Positions 26,454 through 35,711 of a stretch of 64,000 bases of DNA are shown here, one piece after another. The notes beneath the pieces were generated by a model. It ran no database searches and was not told where the DNA came from. It was given only the letters and a program-made list of their open reading frames with translations. Source of the stretch: JADGHE01 sp035716025 (GTDB lineage Bacteria > Pseudomonadota > Alphaproteobacteria > Rhizobiales > Xanthobacteraceae); the NCBI GenBank assembly GCA_035716025.1, contig DASTKH010000003.1, positions 10,722-74,721 on the forward strand, in the 5' to 3' direction. The first letter of the stretch is position 1. Every line of letters begins with the position of its first letter. The translations under genes were made by a program, and so were the position numbers.

Positions 26454-26739
26454 GGATGAACTCTGCCGTCTACAAGCGCGCCTGCCGCGCGCCTTGGCGC
26501 GGCCGCTCGATTGGCTTCGCCGACCCTCCTCGCGATGGTTGCGGCTTCCCGCCGGGGGATTGCTCATTCTGGGTGGATTCGTGGGCTTCCTGCCGCTCCT
26601 CGGGTTCTGGATGATTCCGCTCGGCCTTGTGTTGATCGCGCAGGACGTCGCCTTCATGCGCTCTCCACTCGCGCGATTGCTGGCCTGGATCAATCGGAGA
26701 TGGCCAGCGAGAGGGCGGGGCCAGCTCGGCCGGAGCTGA
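26428..26739 (+). CDS. Small membrane protein, 103 residues
   Basis: The C-terminal 70 residues hold a conserved-looking pattern: a helical 'ALARPLDWLRRPSSRWLRLP' followed by a hydrophobic segment with 'GGLLILGGFVGFLPLLGFWM' and 'IPLGLVLIAQDVAFMR', and an end 'RLLAWINRRWPAR'. This is typical of a small uncharacterised rhizobial inner-membrane protein family with one or two membrane helices joined by a Gly/Pro hinge. The start is uncertain; in-frame ATGs at 26359, 26392 and 26428 all lie inside the upstream DUF1194 gene, and 26428 gives the most compact protein. It converges with the helicase gene. Confidence 0.65.
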   Translation: MRHSGPDLEDELCRLQARLPRALARPLDWLRRPSSRWLRLPAGGLLILGGFVGFLPLLGFWMIPLGLVLIAQDVAFMRSPLARLLAWINRRWPARGRGQLGRS

Positions 26740-26762
26740 TGCAAGAACGAGTCCCGACGCGC

Positions 26763-29366
26763 TCAAGCCCGTTCGACGAACGAATCGACGACCCGCTTTT
26801 CGCCCGCCTTGTCGAACTGGATCGTCAGCTTGTTGCCGTCCACCGCCGACACGCTGCCGTTGCCGAATTTCATGTGAAACACCCGGTCGCCGACCGCAAA
26901 TGACGAGAGGGTTCCGGTCGATTTCGCGACCAGCTCGCCCTCGATGGTCATCGGGGCGCGTCGTTTGCCCGCCGCTTGCGGGCGGCGAGGCGGCGCGGGC
27001 CGGTCATCCGTGCCGTAAGGATCGCTTCCTGTGTCTCCGTCGAACCCGCGGGCGCGCGCCTGCGCGCGCTGCCAGCCGGGCGTTGCGTAGCTTGATTCGA
27101 AGGCCTCGTCGAAGCGCGACGCGCCGAATCCGCCATAGCCGCCGAAGCCGCCCTGCGACTCGGTGACCTCGACATCGGCTTCCGGCAATTCGTCGAGGAA
27201 ACGCGAGGGAATCGTCGTCTGCCACAGGCCGTGAATGCGGCGGTTGGTCGCGAAAAAAATCTTGGCGCGCCGCCGCGCCCGCGTCAGGCCGACATGGGCA
27301 AGGCGCCGTTCCTCTTCGAGCCCGGCGCGGCCCTGTTCGTCGAGCGCCCGCTGGTTCGGGAACACGCCTTCCTCCCAGCCCGGCAGGAACACGGTGTCGA
27401 ATTCAAGCCCCTTGGCGGAATGCAGCGTCATCACCGAGACGGCGTCGCCATCCTCGCTGCTGTCGCGATCCATGACGAGCGAGATGTGTTCGAGAAAACC
27501 CTGCAGGTTCTCGAACTCCTCCATCGAGCGGACGAGCTCCTTGAGGTTTTCGAGACGGCCGGCCGCGTCGGCCGAGCGGTCCTTCTGCCACATGTCCGTG
27601 TAACCGGACTCGTCAAGAACGATCTCGGCAAGCTCGGTGTGCGGCAGCGCGTCCTTCTGCGCGCGCCAGCGGTCGAAGGCCGCGACGAGATCGCGCAGCG
27701 CCGCGCGCGGCTTCGCCTTGATCTCTTCCGTCGTGGTCAGCACGCGCGCCGCTTCCATGAGCGGCACGTCGTTCGCCCGCGCATAATCGTGCAGCGATTT
27801 AATCGTGGCCTCGCCCAAGCCCCGCCGCGGCACATTGACGATGCGCTCGAAGGCAAGATCGTCGGCCGGCTGCGCGACCAGGCGCAGGTAGGCGAGGGCG
27901 TCGCGGATCTCTTGCCGCTCGTAGAAGCGGGGGCCGCCGATCACCCGGTAAGGCAGGCCGAGCGTGACGAACCGGTCCTCGAATTCGCGCATCTGGAACG
28001 AGGCGCGCACGAGAATAGCGATCTCGTTGAGCGGATGACCTTCGCGCTGGAGCTGCTCGATCTCCTCGCCGACGCTGCGCGCTTCTTCTTCGGAATCCCA
28101 GGCGCCGGTTACCGTGACCTTCTCGCCCGGCGGAGCCTCGGTCCGCAACGTCTTGCCGAGCCGGCTTTCGTTGTGGGCGATGAGATGCGAGGCGGCGGCG
28201 AGGATGTGTCCGGTTGAGCGATAGTTGCGTTCCAGCCGGATCACCTTGGCGCCGGGAAAGTCGTGCTCGAAGCGCAGGATGTTGTCCACCTCGGCGCCGC
28301 GCCAGCCGTAGATGGACTGATCATCATCGCCGACGCAGCAGATGTTCGGCCGCCAGCCCGCGCCGGCGCCGCTCGCTGCAATACCCTCTCCCCTTGCGGG
28401 AGGGGGCGGCGAGCCGGGTGAGGAGTCTCCATCGCCCTGCGCATCCGACCCCTCATCCGGCGCCTCACCCCTTTCGGCGCCATCCTCTCCCGCAAGGGGA
28501 GAGGGTTGCGGCGCAAGCCGCGGCGCCTGAGGAGGAGAGAAGCCGCCCGCGGCCGGCTTCTGCGCCAAGAGACGCAGCCAAAGATACTGCGCGACATTCG
28601 TGTCCTGATATTCGTCGACCAGCATGAAGCGGAAGCGGCGCTGGAAGTCGCGCAGGACTTCCGGGTTCTCGCGAAGCAGCCGAATGTTCTCGAGGAGCAG
28701 GTCGCCGAAATCGACGGCATTGAGAACCTTGAGCCGCGCTTGAAACGCCGCATAAAGCTCGCGCCCCCGCCCCGCAAAGGCCGCCGATTCGCCGGCCGGC
28801 ACCTGCTCGGGCGCAAGGCCGCGGTTCTTCCAGCCGTCGATCAGGCTCGCGAGCACGCGCGCCGGCCAGCGTTTCTCGTCGAGGTTTTCCGCCGCGATGA
28901 TCTGCTTGAGCAGACGGACCTGGTCGTCGGTATCGAGGATCGTGAAGTCGCTTTTTAGCCCGACGAGCTCGGCATGGCGGCGCAGCATCTTCACGCCGAT
29001 CGCGTGGAAGGTCCCGAGCCACGGCATGCCTTCGACGGCGTGGCCGACCATCAGGCCGATGCGCTGCTTCATCTCGCGCGCCGCCTTGTTGGTGAAGGTC
29101 ACCGCCAGGATTTCGGAGGGGCGGGCGCGGCCGAGACTGAGGATGTGGGCGATGCGGGTGGTCAGCACGCGTGTCTTGCCCGTCCCGGCGCCGGCCAGCA
29201 CGAGGACCGGCCCGTCGAGGGTCTCGACGGCTTCCCGCTGTTCCGGATTCAGACCGTCGAGATAGCGCGGCGCAGCGGCCGCGGCGCGGGCGCGCGCGGC
29301 GATACCGCCGGCCGCCGGGGCCGGCGGCGCCGAATGGTCCGAGGCGGGCTTGCGGAACTCAGACAA
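26763..29366 (-). CDS. UvrD/PcrA-type ATP-dependent DNA helicase with an in-frame repeat insertion
   Basis: 867 residues from a TTG start (MSEFRKPASD). SF1A helicase motifs are in order: 'LNPEQREAV' (Q motif), Walker A 'AGAGTGKTR', motif Ia 'TFTNKAAREMKQR', DEYQD Walker B near 250, motif III 'GDDDQSIYGWRGA' at about 345-357, motif IV 'NYRST', motif V 'VMTLHSAKGLEFD' and motif VI 'VGLTRARRRA'. The C-terminal PcrA-like region 'GDRVFHMKFGNGSVSAVDGNKLTIQFDKAG' is present. It unwinds DNA in nucleotide excision and mismatch repair. Odd feature: residues 271-340, between 'LRLLAQK' and 'NICCVGDDDQ', are an extra Pro/Gly/Ala/Glu-rich segment encoded largely by a palindromic repeat. The N-terminal 35 residues are a disordered Ala-rich extension. 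Confidence 0.95.
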   Translation of the reverse strand: MSEFRKPASDHSAPPAPAAGGIAARARAAAAAPRYLDGLNPEQREAVETLDGPVLVLAGAGTGKTRVLTTRIAHILSLGRARPSEILAVTFTNKAAREMKQRIGLMVGHAVEGMPWLGTFHAIGVKMLRRHAELVGLKSDFTILDTDDQVRLLKQIIAAENLDEKRWPARVLASLIDGWKNRGLAPEQVPAGESAAFAGRGRELYAAFQARLKVLNAVDFGDLLLENIRLLRENPEVLRDFQRRFRFMLVDEYQDTNVAQYLWLRLLAQKPAAGGFSPPQAPRLAPQPSPLAGEDGAERGEAPDEGSDAQGDGDSSPGSPPPPARGEGIAASGAGAGWRPNICCVGDDDQSIYGWRGAEVDNILRFEHDFPGAKVIRLERNYRSTGHILAAASHLIAHNESRLGKTLRTEAPPGEKVTVTGAWDSEEEARSVGEEIEQLQREGHPLNEIAILVRASFQMREFEDRFVTLGLPYRVIGGPRFYERQEIRDALAYLRLVAQPADDLAFERIVNVPRRGLGEATIKSLHDYARANDVPLMEAARVLTTTEEIKAKPRAALRDLVAAFDRWRAQKDALPHTELAEIVLDESGYTDMWQKDRSADAAGRLENLKELVRSMEEFENLQGFLEHISLVMDRDSSEDGDAVSVMTLHSAKGLEFDTVFLPGWEEGVFPNQRALDEQGRAGLEEERRLAHVGLTRARRRAKIFFATNRRIHGLWQTTIPSRFLDELPEADVEVTESQGGFGGYGGFGASRFDEAFESSYATPGWQRAQARARGFDGDTGSDPYGTDDRPAPPRRPQAAGKRRAPMTIEGELVAKSTGTLSSFAVGDRVFHMKFGNGSVSAVDGNKLTIQFDKAGEKRVVDSFVERA
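28383..28506. repeat. Intragenic palindromic repeat inside the helicase gene
   Basis: Perfect 20-base inverted arms (28383-28402, ACCCTCTCCCCTTGCGGGAG; 28487-28506, its exact complement) enclose about 84 bases whose outer parts also pair imperfectly (GGCGxxGAxxxxGGGTGAGG). The element, about 124 bases, resembles abundant dispersed palindromes of Rhizobiales genomes whose translated form reads 'PSPLAGE'. It is read through in frame, adding residues 288-328 of the helicase, and sits in a loop between motifs II and III. A degenerate arm occurs at 2029-2051. Confidence 0.8.
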
Positions 29367-29441
29367 AACCTGACCTGCCGGTGATTCTCACGGACCGAAA
29401 ATGGCACCGGCGGATGCCTTTTTCGAGACCTCTCGCAACGT

Positions 29442-30017
29442 TCAGCGCGGCATGGCGATGCCGCGGCCGGCTGCTTCCGGACGCGGCAGGCGGGCGTGCG
29501 CCGCCTTCATGCTGGCGAGGCGCCGCTCGATATCCGGCGGAAGCGGGGCGACCTTCTTGGCATTCATGTCGACGTGAAGGGTCATGTTCTCGGAGGTCGC
29601 CGACACCCAGCCCTCCTCGGCATGAAACAACTGCTCGAAATAATGGATGCGCTTGGCGTCGTAATCGAGAAGCTGGAAGGTCACACGGACGGGATCACCC
29701 GCGTGCAACTCCCGCAGATACCGCACATGGACCTCGGCGGTGAATGTCGAGTGCCGGCGCCGGATCAGATAGTCATGCCCGATGCCGAGAAGTTCGTAGG
29801 CTTCGTCGACCGCGCGGTCGAACAGTACATTGTAATAAGCCATGTTGAGGTGGCCGTTGTAATCGATCCAGGCCTCCTCCACCCGCATCACCGAGGAGAC
29901 GAAGGGGGCAAAAAACAACGGCTCGAAATCGATGCGGTCCAGCATGCGCGAATTACCGATCGGCTCAAAACTGGGCAGATCATCGGCATCGACAGTCTGC
30001 CGCAATCGGGAGGCCAT
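29442..30017 (-). CDS. Thioesterase family protein (hot-dog fold)
   Basis: 191 residues from ATG 30017; a shorter form from ATG 29945 (167 residues) matches the usual family length better. The core reads 'VEEAWIDYNGHLNMAYYNVLFDRAVDEAYELLG' with the 4HBT active-site Asp/Asn region (DYNGHLN), then 'FTAEVHVRYLRELHAGDPVRVTFQLLDYDAKRIHYFEQLFH'. These are acyl-CoA thioesterases; relatives are fused to or linked with carnitine (3-dehydrocarnitine) metabolism, but the substrate here is unknown. It is divergent from the D-lactate dehydrogenase-like gene, with 182 bases between them. Confidence 0.85.
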   Translation of the reverse strand: MASRLRQTVDADDLPSFEPIGNSRMLDRIDFEPLFFAPFVSSVMRVEEAWIDYNGHLNMAYYNVLFDRAVDEAYELLGIGHDYLIRRRHSTFTAEVHVRYLRELHAGDPVRVTFQLLDYDAKRIHYFEQLFHAEEGWVSATSENMTLHVDMNAKKVAPLPPDIERRLASMKAAHARLPRPEAAGRGIAMPR

Positions 30018-30199
30018 TTTGAGGCATTCGGCACGTTTTGTCGCGCCCCTTTCGGGGATTTTGCGGCAATGGGCGGGACGAGGGCGCCTCGAAGCGCAGG
30101 GCCCGGAGCGCGCAGCGGAGCGGCAGGAGCGCAGCGCCGCGCCTGACCTCCCTTTTCGCGCCTTTGCCGCGCAATCGCCCCATCTGCTAGGCTGCCGAT

Positions 30200-31600
30200 A
30201 TGAACATGGAAACAACACCGCGTGCCGGCGGCGCGAAGGAGGCGGGGCTCGCCGCGCTTGCCGCCCGCTTCGGAAATCGTCTGGTCACCGCACAGGCCGT
30301 GCGCGCACAGCACGCCAACACCACCACCTGGCTCCCCAACCAGCCGCCGGACGGCGTCGTGTTCGTGCAGTCGACCGAGGACGTCCAGGATGTCGTGCGG
30401 CTCTGCGTCGCCCACCGGATGCCGATCATTCCTTACGGGACGGGGACTTCGCTCGAAGGCCATGTGAACGCGCCGTTCGGGGGCATTTCCATCGACTTCC
30501 GCGACATGAACCGCGTGTTGGCGGTTCACGCCGAAGATCTCGACTGCGTGGTCGAGCCCGGCATCACCCGCAAGGCGCTGAACGAATATCTGCGTGACCA
30601 GGGGCTGTTTTTTCCGCTCGACCCAGGCGCCGACGCCTCGCTCGGCGGCATGGCGGCGACGCGCTGCTCCGGCACCAATGCCGTGCGCTACGGCACCATG
30701 AAGGACGTGGTCCTTTCTTTGAAGGTGGTGCTGCCGAACGGGGAGCTGATGACGACGGCGCGCCGCGCACGCAAGTCGTCGGCAGGCTACGATCTCACCC
30801 GGCTGATTATTGGCTCGGAGGGCACCCTCGGGGTGATTACGGAGCTGACTCTCAAGCTCCACGGCGTTCCGGAGGCGATCTCCAGCGCCGTCTGCCCGTT
30901 TGGGACCATAAAGGGCGCCTGCGATGCCGTGATCGCGACGATCCAGTCGGGCATTCCGGTCGCGCGCATCGAACTGCTCGACGAAGTGCAGGTGCGCGCG
31001 AGCAATGCCTATTCGAAGCTCAGCCTGCGGGAGACGCCGACGCTGTTTCTGGAGTTCCACGGCACCGCGGCCTCGGTCGCCGAGCAGGCGGAGCGGTTCG
31101 GCGAAATCGCGGCCGAATTCGGCGGCGGACCTTCGGAATGGACGACCAGGCCGGAAGAGCGCACCCGCCTCTGGCAAGCGCGGCACGACGCCTATTGGTC
31201 CGGCACTGCCCTTCGGCCGGGCGCCAAGGGCCTTTCGACCGATGTCTGCGTGCCGATCTCGCGCCTTGCCGAATGCGTGGTGGAGACGCGGCGCGACATC
31301 GACGAGATGGGCCTTGTCGCCCCCATTCTCGGCCATGTCGGCGACGGGAATTTTCACGTCGCCGTGTTGGTCGACATGGAGAACCCCGGCGAGATTGCCA
31401 CCGTGGAGCGCTTTCTTGAGCGGCTCGTGGATCGGGCCCTGCGCATGGAAGGGACCTGCACCGGCGAGCACGGCGTCGGCCAGGGCAAGATGAAATATCT
31501 CGAGGCCGAGCACGGGTCGGCCGCGCTTTCGGCCATGCGGGCGATCAAGCAGGCGCTCGATCCGCTCAACCTGATGAATCCCGGCAAGATCTTCGCGTGA
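30200..31600 (+). CDS. FAD-linked oxidase, D-lactate dehydrogenase (cytochrome)-like
   Basis: A 466-residue FAD-binding PCMH protein. The FAD site has 'PIIPYGTGTSLEGHV' (about 75-88) and 'DPGADASLGGMAATRCSGTNAVRYGTMKDVVL'; 'GSEGTLGVITELTLKLHG' follows. The C-terminal FAD-oxidase domain contains 'GHVGDGNFHVAVLVD' (metal/substrate histidines) and 'CTGEHGVGQGKMKYL', ending 'LDPLNLMNPGKIFA'. This pattern is that of mitochondrial-type D-lactate dehydrogenases (DLD) and GlcD; D-2-hydroxyacid oxidation to the 2-keto acid with electrons passed on to cytochrome c or quinone is the likely reaction. Glycolate oxidase subunit D is the main alternative, but no glcEF genes are nearby. Confidence 0.88.
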   Translation: MNMETTPRAGGAKEAGLAALAARFGNRLVTAQAVRAQHANTTTWLPNQPPDGVVFVQSTEDVQDVVRLCVAHRMPIIPYGTGTSLEGHVNAPFGGISIDFRDMNRVLAVHAEDLDCVVEPGITRKALNEYLRDQGLFFPLDPGADASLGGMAATRCSGTNAVRYGTMKDVVLSLKVVLPNGELMTTARRARKSSAGYDLTRLIIGSEGTLGVITELTLKLHGVPEAISSAVCPFGTIKGACDAVIATIQSGIPVARIELLDEVQVRASNAYSKLSLRETPTLFLEFHGTAASVAEQAERFGEIAAEFGGGPSEWTTRPEERTRLWQARHDAYWSGTALRPGAKGLSTDVCVPISRLAECVVETRRDIDEMGLVAPILGHVGDGNFHVAVLVDMENPGEIATVERFLERLVDRALRMEGTCTGEHGVGQGKMKYLEAEHGSAALSAMRAIKQALDPLNLMNPGKIFA

Positions 31601-31878
31601 GCGAGGCCGCTCCCGTCCGAGCGCGGCCGCCATCGGCTCGGGCGGCGCGGTGTCGCACGAGAGAGGAAAGCGGAAAAGCGGCTTTCGCCTGACAACGGGC
31701 GCGACATAGATTAGCCTTGAGAAAGGATTAGCGACCTCCACCCGAACGGGGCGGGGGCGTTCGCGGGCTCCCGACGTGGTGCCGCGGGCCACCGCGAATC
31801 GTTTTAATTTCAATTCGTTGTGCTGCGCGCCGCGTTGCGGCGCCGGGCCGGCGAGTCGGCCGGCATGGGGAGCACACG

Positions 31879-34800
31879 GTGCAGACGACGCTGCTCGGAC
31901 TGGGCATCGCCATCATCCTCGCGCTGCTGGCCGCGCTCATCGGACCCTATTTCGTCGATTGGAGCGGCTATCGGGCGGAATTCGAGGCGCGGGCAAGTCA
32001 GGTGCTCGGGGCGCCGGTGGAGATCCGGGGCCCCATCGCGGTACGCCTTCTGCCGACGCCTTCGGTCGCGCTGGAAGATATCGGGGTCGGGCGATCCGAT
32101 GGGTCGACCTATGTTCGAGCGCGGCAACTGGCCGTCGCCTTTGCGCTCGGACCGCTGATGCGCGGCACTTGGCAGGCGACCGAATTGCGGGTTGATGGAG
32201 CCGAAGTCGGCCTTGAGCTCGGCTCCGATGGCCGCTTCGCCTGGCCGGCCCGCCGGGCAGGCGTCGACCCCGATATGCTGTCCATCGAGCGTCTCATTGT
32301 CGAAAACGGGCGCGTTGCGTTCAAGGACGCGCAAAGCGGAGCGCAAACCAGGCTCGAGCGCATATCGTTCCGCGGCGAAGCCCGCACGCTGCTCGGCCCG
32401 ATCCGCGGCGAAGGCCGTTTCGTCGCCGACGGTCAGCCGCAGGAATTTCGCGTCAGCCTGGGTCGCGTGTCCGAGGAGGGGGACGCGCGGTTGCGCTTCG
32501 CCCTCGAAGGTTCCGAGCAGGCGCTTGCGCTCGTTCTAGACGGAACTCTCGACTTTGATCGAGGAAAGCCGCGTTTCGACGGGAATTTCCACATTTCACG
32601 CGAGGCAGGCGTAGGCTTGGTGAGGGGGCGCGCCGTCGCGAAGACACCATGGCGCCTAGCGGGTCGGCTCAAGGCGGACCCCGCCCTCGCTCTGGTCGAG
32701 AACTTCGAGCTGGCTTATGGGCCCGAGGACCGGGCCCTGCGCCTGTCCGGCACGGCAGAAATGAAACGGGGCCCGCATCCGCGCCTCGAGGCCGTCCTGT
32801 CGGCGCGGCAGCTGGACATCGACAAGTTCGTCGCCCTGCCGGAGGAAACGCGGCGCTTGCCGCTCGTGGCCCTGAGGACTGCGGCCTCGATGGTGGAGAC
32901 GGCGCCGATACCGCCCGTGGCGGTGCGCCTTGGCATCGGAGTGGATGCTCTGACGATCGGCACCGCCCCTGTGCAGGAGTTTCGCGCCGACCTTCGCTCG
33001 GAAGGAGGCGGCTGGGAAATCGAGAGTCTTGAGTTCCGCGCCCCCGGGGTGACCCGCGTGCGCTCGAGCGGTCGGCTGTCGCGGGTTGATCAGGACTTTG
33101 CGTTCAACGGGCCGGCGAGCATCGAGTCCTTGGATCCCCGCTCCCTGGCGGCATGGCTGGAGGGTCGCAAGCCTCCGCCGGCGACGGCCGCGGCGCCGCT
33201 GCGTGCGCGCGGCGACGTGACGGTGACGCCGCAGGGATTCGCCGTGGCTCGGTTCATGGCCGAGCTGGAGCGCAATCCCATCGCAGGGCGATTTGCTTAC
33301 GAATGGGCGTCCGCCACGCGGCCGGCTCCGCGGCTCGAGGCGCAGCTCGAGGCCGATGACGTCGACATCGACGCGGCGCTTTCCCTCGTCCGCACGGCTC
33401 TGCCGGGGTCGAGCCTCGAAGTGCCGGGCGAGGTGGTCCTCGGCCTCGACCTCGGCCGCGCAACCCTGGCGGGCGTTCCGGTCTCGGACATGCATGCTGC
33501 GCTCAGGTTCGACGCGAGCGGGCTCGTTCTGAACCGACTCGCCATTGCGAATCTGGCGGGTCTATCGGTAACGGCGAACGGCCGCGTCGAGGGTCCATGG
33601 GATAAACCGGTCGGCGCCCTGACCGGCGAACTGAGCGGGAAGAAGCTCGAGGGATTGGCCGCGCTTCTCGACCGAGTGGCTCCCAAGGCGGCTGCCTGGC
33701 TGCGTGATCGCGAGGCGGCGCTGGTTCCCGCGGCTCTGCGCTTTGCACTCTCGTTCGACAACGTTGCGGGACCGGAAGGCGGCACGCAGGCGAATTTGAC
33801 GGTCCACGGGCGTGCAGGTGCGCTGAACCTTGCCGTGACGGGCCGCGCACGGGGCGAGCCCAAGGCTTGGCGCGACGCGCGCGTGCGGACCGAAGGGCTC
33901 CTGGAAGCAACGGACGGGCGCACTTTGGCGGCTTTCGTCGGTCTCGACGGGGTGGCTGGCTCCGCCCCCGGCGGGGGTTCGTTGCAGTGGGTGGCGACCG
34001 GGCCGTTGACCGGCAGCCTTGCGGTGCAGGGCCAATTGAGCACGCCCGGCGCGGAGATTTCCGCAAACGGTACGCTGGCGTTCGATGGCGACGGAACCGG
34101 GGGAATGCGCGCCGACCTATCGGCCCGTTTGGCGGACGTCGTGCCGCTCCGGCAGGCCTTCGGCCATCCGCAGGGTCCGACCCCTTTGGCTTTCAAGGCG
34201 CAGGCCTCTCTTGTCGACGACCGCCTTCTCCTCACCGGTCTGAGCGGTGAACTTGGCGACAGCGGGATCGGCGGGCAACTCACGTTGAGCCTCTCCGAAG
34301 TGCCGAACATCGAGGGGCGGCTCACCTTCGACACGCTGGACGTGCCGGCGCTCGTTGCGGCTCTCGCCGGGAGCGCCGGCCGCTCACCATCATCGGACAC
34401 GGTCGAGGCTTCGGCGTCCGGCTTCGCGCGCGCGACATTCGGCCGGCGGTTTCTCGGGGAAATCGCGGCGGACGTCGATCTTGGCGCGATGCGCGCGCGG
34501 CTACCGGGGCGGCTCGAGGCGCGCGATGCGACGGCGACGTTGCGCCTCAAGCCGGGAGAGGCCGTTCTCGATAACATCGCGGCAACCTTCGCGGGCGGCC
34601 GTATCGAGGGACGCCTTTCGCTGCAAAGCGGTCCGCTCGGGACTGTGGCATCCGGGAACCTGGCGGTCACGGGGGCGGAACTCGGCGCTTTGTGGCCGGG
34701 CGAGCGTGCGCCGCCGGCGAGCGGCCGCGTGAGCCTTCAGATCGACCTCAAGGGCACCGGCCGCAGTCCCGCGGACCTGGTCGGCTCGCTCGGCGGCTCA

Positions 34801-35610
34801 GGCACCGTTACGGTCGAGGGACTGCGGGTTCGCAACCTTTCTCCCGACGTCTTTGCCGCCGTCACCAAAATGGTGGACGGCGGCGCGGGGATGGACGTCG
34901 ACGCGGTGAAGGCCGCCGTGAGCGGCGCAATCGGCAAGGGGCAGATTCTCGTCCCGCGGGCCGACGGGTCGCTGACCGTCGCCGGCGGACAGGTCCGCCT
35001 GGGCAGCTTCCTGGCCAGCGCCGGGCAGGCGGACCTCGCGGTCAACGGCGCCGTAGACCTGCTTCGGGCGGAGATCGATGCCCGGGTTGCGCTTTTGGGG
35101 CGGGATGAGGAGGGCGGTTCGCTTGGCCGCCCCGAGGTCGATCTGCTGTTCCGCGGTCCGCTCAACGCCCCGCAGCGCGATGTCGATGCGTCGGCTCTCG
35201 TGGGCTGGCTGACCCTGCGCGCCGTCGACATGCAGGCGAAACGGCTGAAGCAGGTCGAGGCCGAGCGACGACGGGCCGAGGAAGCCCTCAAACGCGCCAA
35301 TGAAGAGGCAGAGCGGCGCGCGGCCGAGGACGCGGCGAGAAAGGCGGCCGAGGCCCGAGCGCGCCAAGAAGCGGAAGAGATCATGCGCACCCGCACCCCG
35401 GAAAAGCCTGCGGTGGCTCCCGACCAGCCGCCGGCTCTTCCGCCTCCGATCGAAATCCAACCGGCGCCGGGCTCGAGACGTTCCAACGCGGTACGGACGA
35501 AGCCTCAGCCGGCCGCCGAGCGTTCTCACGGGGGCCAGCCGATGCGGCCGCCGGCAGAAGTTCCGGCCAACGGGTTCGTCGGCGATTTTCTGTTTAGAAG
35601 ACAGCGCTGA
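31879..35610 (+). CDS. AsmA family protein, 1243 residues
   Basis: A very large protein starting with GTG. Residues 5-28 form a membrane anchor (LLGLGIAIILALLAALIGPY), followed by the AsmA N-terminal signature 'FVDWSGYRAEFEARASQVLGAPVEIRGPIAVRLLPTPSVALEDI'. The long middle is beta-rich, with repeated 'GxLxGxLSG' and 'ATFAGGRIEGRLSLQSG' units typical of AsmA_2 and of bridge-like lipid transfer proteins (TamB/YhdP group). The C-terminus (about 1110-1190) is a charged coiled coil rich in Glu, Arg, Ala, and the last 50 residues are Pro-rich. AsmA proteins span the periplasm and assist outer-membrane lipid homeostasis. The 278 bases upstream hold no gene. Confidence 0.9.
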   Translation: MQTTLLGLGIAIILALLAALIGPYFVDWSGYRAEFEARASQVLGAPVEIRGPIAVRLLPTPSVALEDIGVGRSDGSTYVRARQLAVAFALGPLMRGTWQATELRVDGAEVGLELGSDGRFAWPARRAGVDPDMLSIERLIVENGRVAFKDAQSGAQTRLERISFRGEARTLLGPIRGEGRFVADGQPQEFRVSLGRVSEEGDARLRFALEGSEQALALVLDGTLDFDRGKPRFDGNFHISREAGVGLVRGRAVAKTPWRLAGRLKADPALALVENFELAYGPEDRALRLSGTAEMKRGPHPRLEAVLSARQLDIDKFVALPEETRRLPLVALRTAASMVETAPIPPVAVRLGIGVDALTIGTAPVQEFRADLRSEGGGWEIESLEFRAPGVTRVRSSGRLSRVDQDFAFNGPASIESLDPRSLAAWLEGRKPPPATAAAPLRARGDVTVTPQGFAVARFMAELERNPIAGRFAYEWASATRPAPRLEAQLEADDVDIDAALSLVRTALPGSSLEVPGEVVLGLDLGRATLAGVPVSDMHAALRFDASGLVLNRLAIANLAGLSVTANGRVEGPWDKPVGALTGELSGKKLEGLAALLDRVAPKAAAWLRDREAALVPAALRFALSFDNVAGPEGGTQANLTVHGRAGALNLAVTGRARGEPKAWRDARVRTEGLLEATDGRTLAAFVGLDGVAGSAPGGGSLQWVATGPLTGSLAVQGQLSTPGAEISANGTLAFDGDGTGGMRADLSARLADVVPLRQAFGHPQGPTPLAFKAQASLVDDRLLLTGLSGELGDSGIGGQLTLSLSEVPNIEGRLTFDTLDVPALVAALAGSAGRSPSSDTVEASASGFARATFGRRFLGEIAADVDLGAMRARLPGRLEARDATATLRLKPGEAVLDNIAATFAGGRIEGRLSLQSGPLGTVASGNLAVTGAELGALWPGERAPPASGRVSLQIDLKGTGRSPADLVGSLGGSGTVTVEGLRVRNLSPDVFAAVTKMVDGGAGMDVDAVKAAVSGAIGKGQILVPRADGSLTVAGGQVRLGSFLASAGQADLAVNGAVDLLRAEIDARVALLGRDEEGGSLGRPEVDLLFRGPLNAPQRDVDASALVGWLTLRAVDMQAKRLKQVEAERRRAEEALKRANEEAERRAAEDAARKAAEARARQEAEEIMRTRTPEKPAVAPDQPPALPPPIEIQPAPGSRRSNAVRTKPQPAAERSHGGQPMRPPAEVPANGFVGDFLFRRQR

Positions 35611-35711
35611 GCCGCTGAAAGGACGCCACCCTCGGCGAGACGCCGATCGCGCTCCGCGTGACGGACCCGCATCGACCTCGCGGAGCAACCGCCCGGGAGG
35701 CGGTCGCCGCG

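Noticed and set aside
28383..28506. A programmed frameshift or pseudogene in the helicase
   Set aside because: The frame is continuous and all motifs on both sides are intact.
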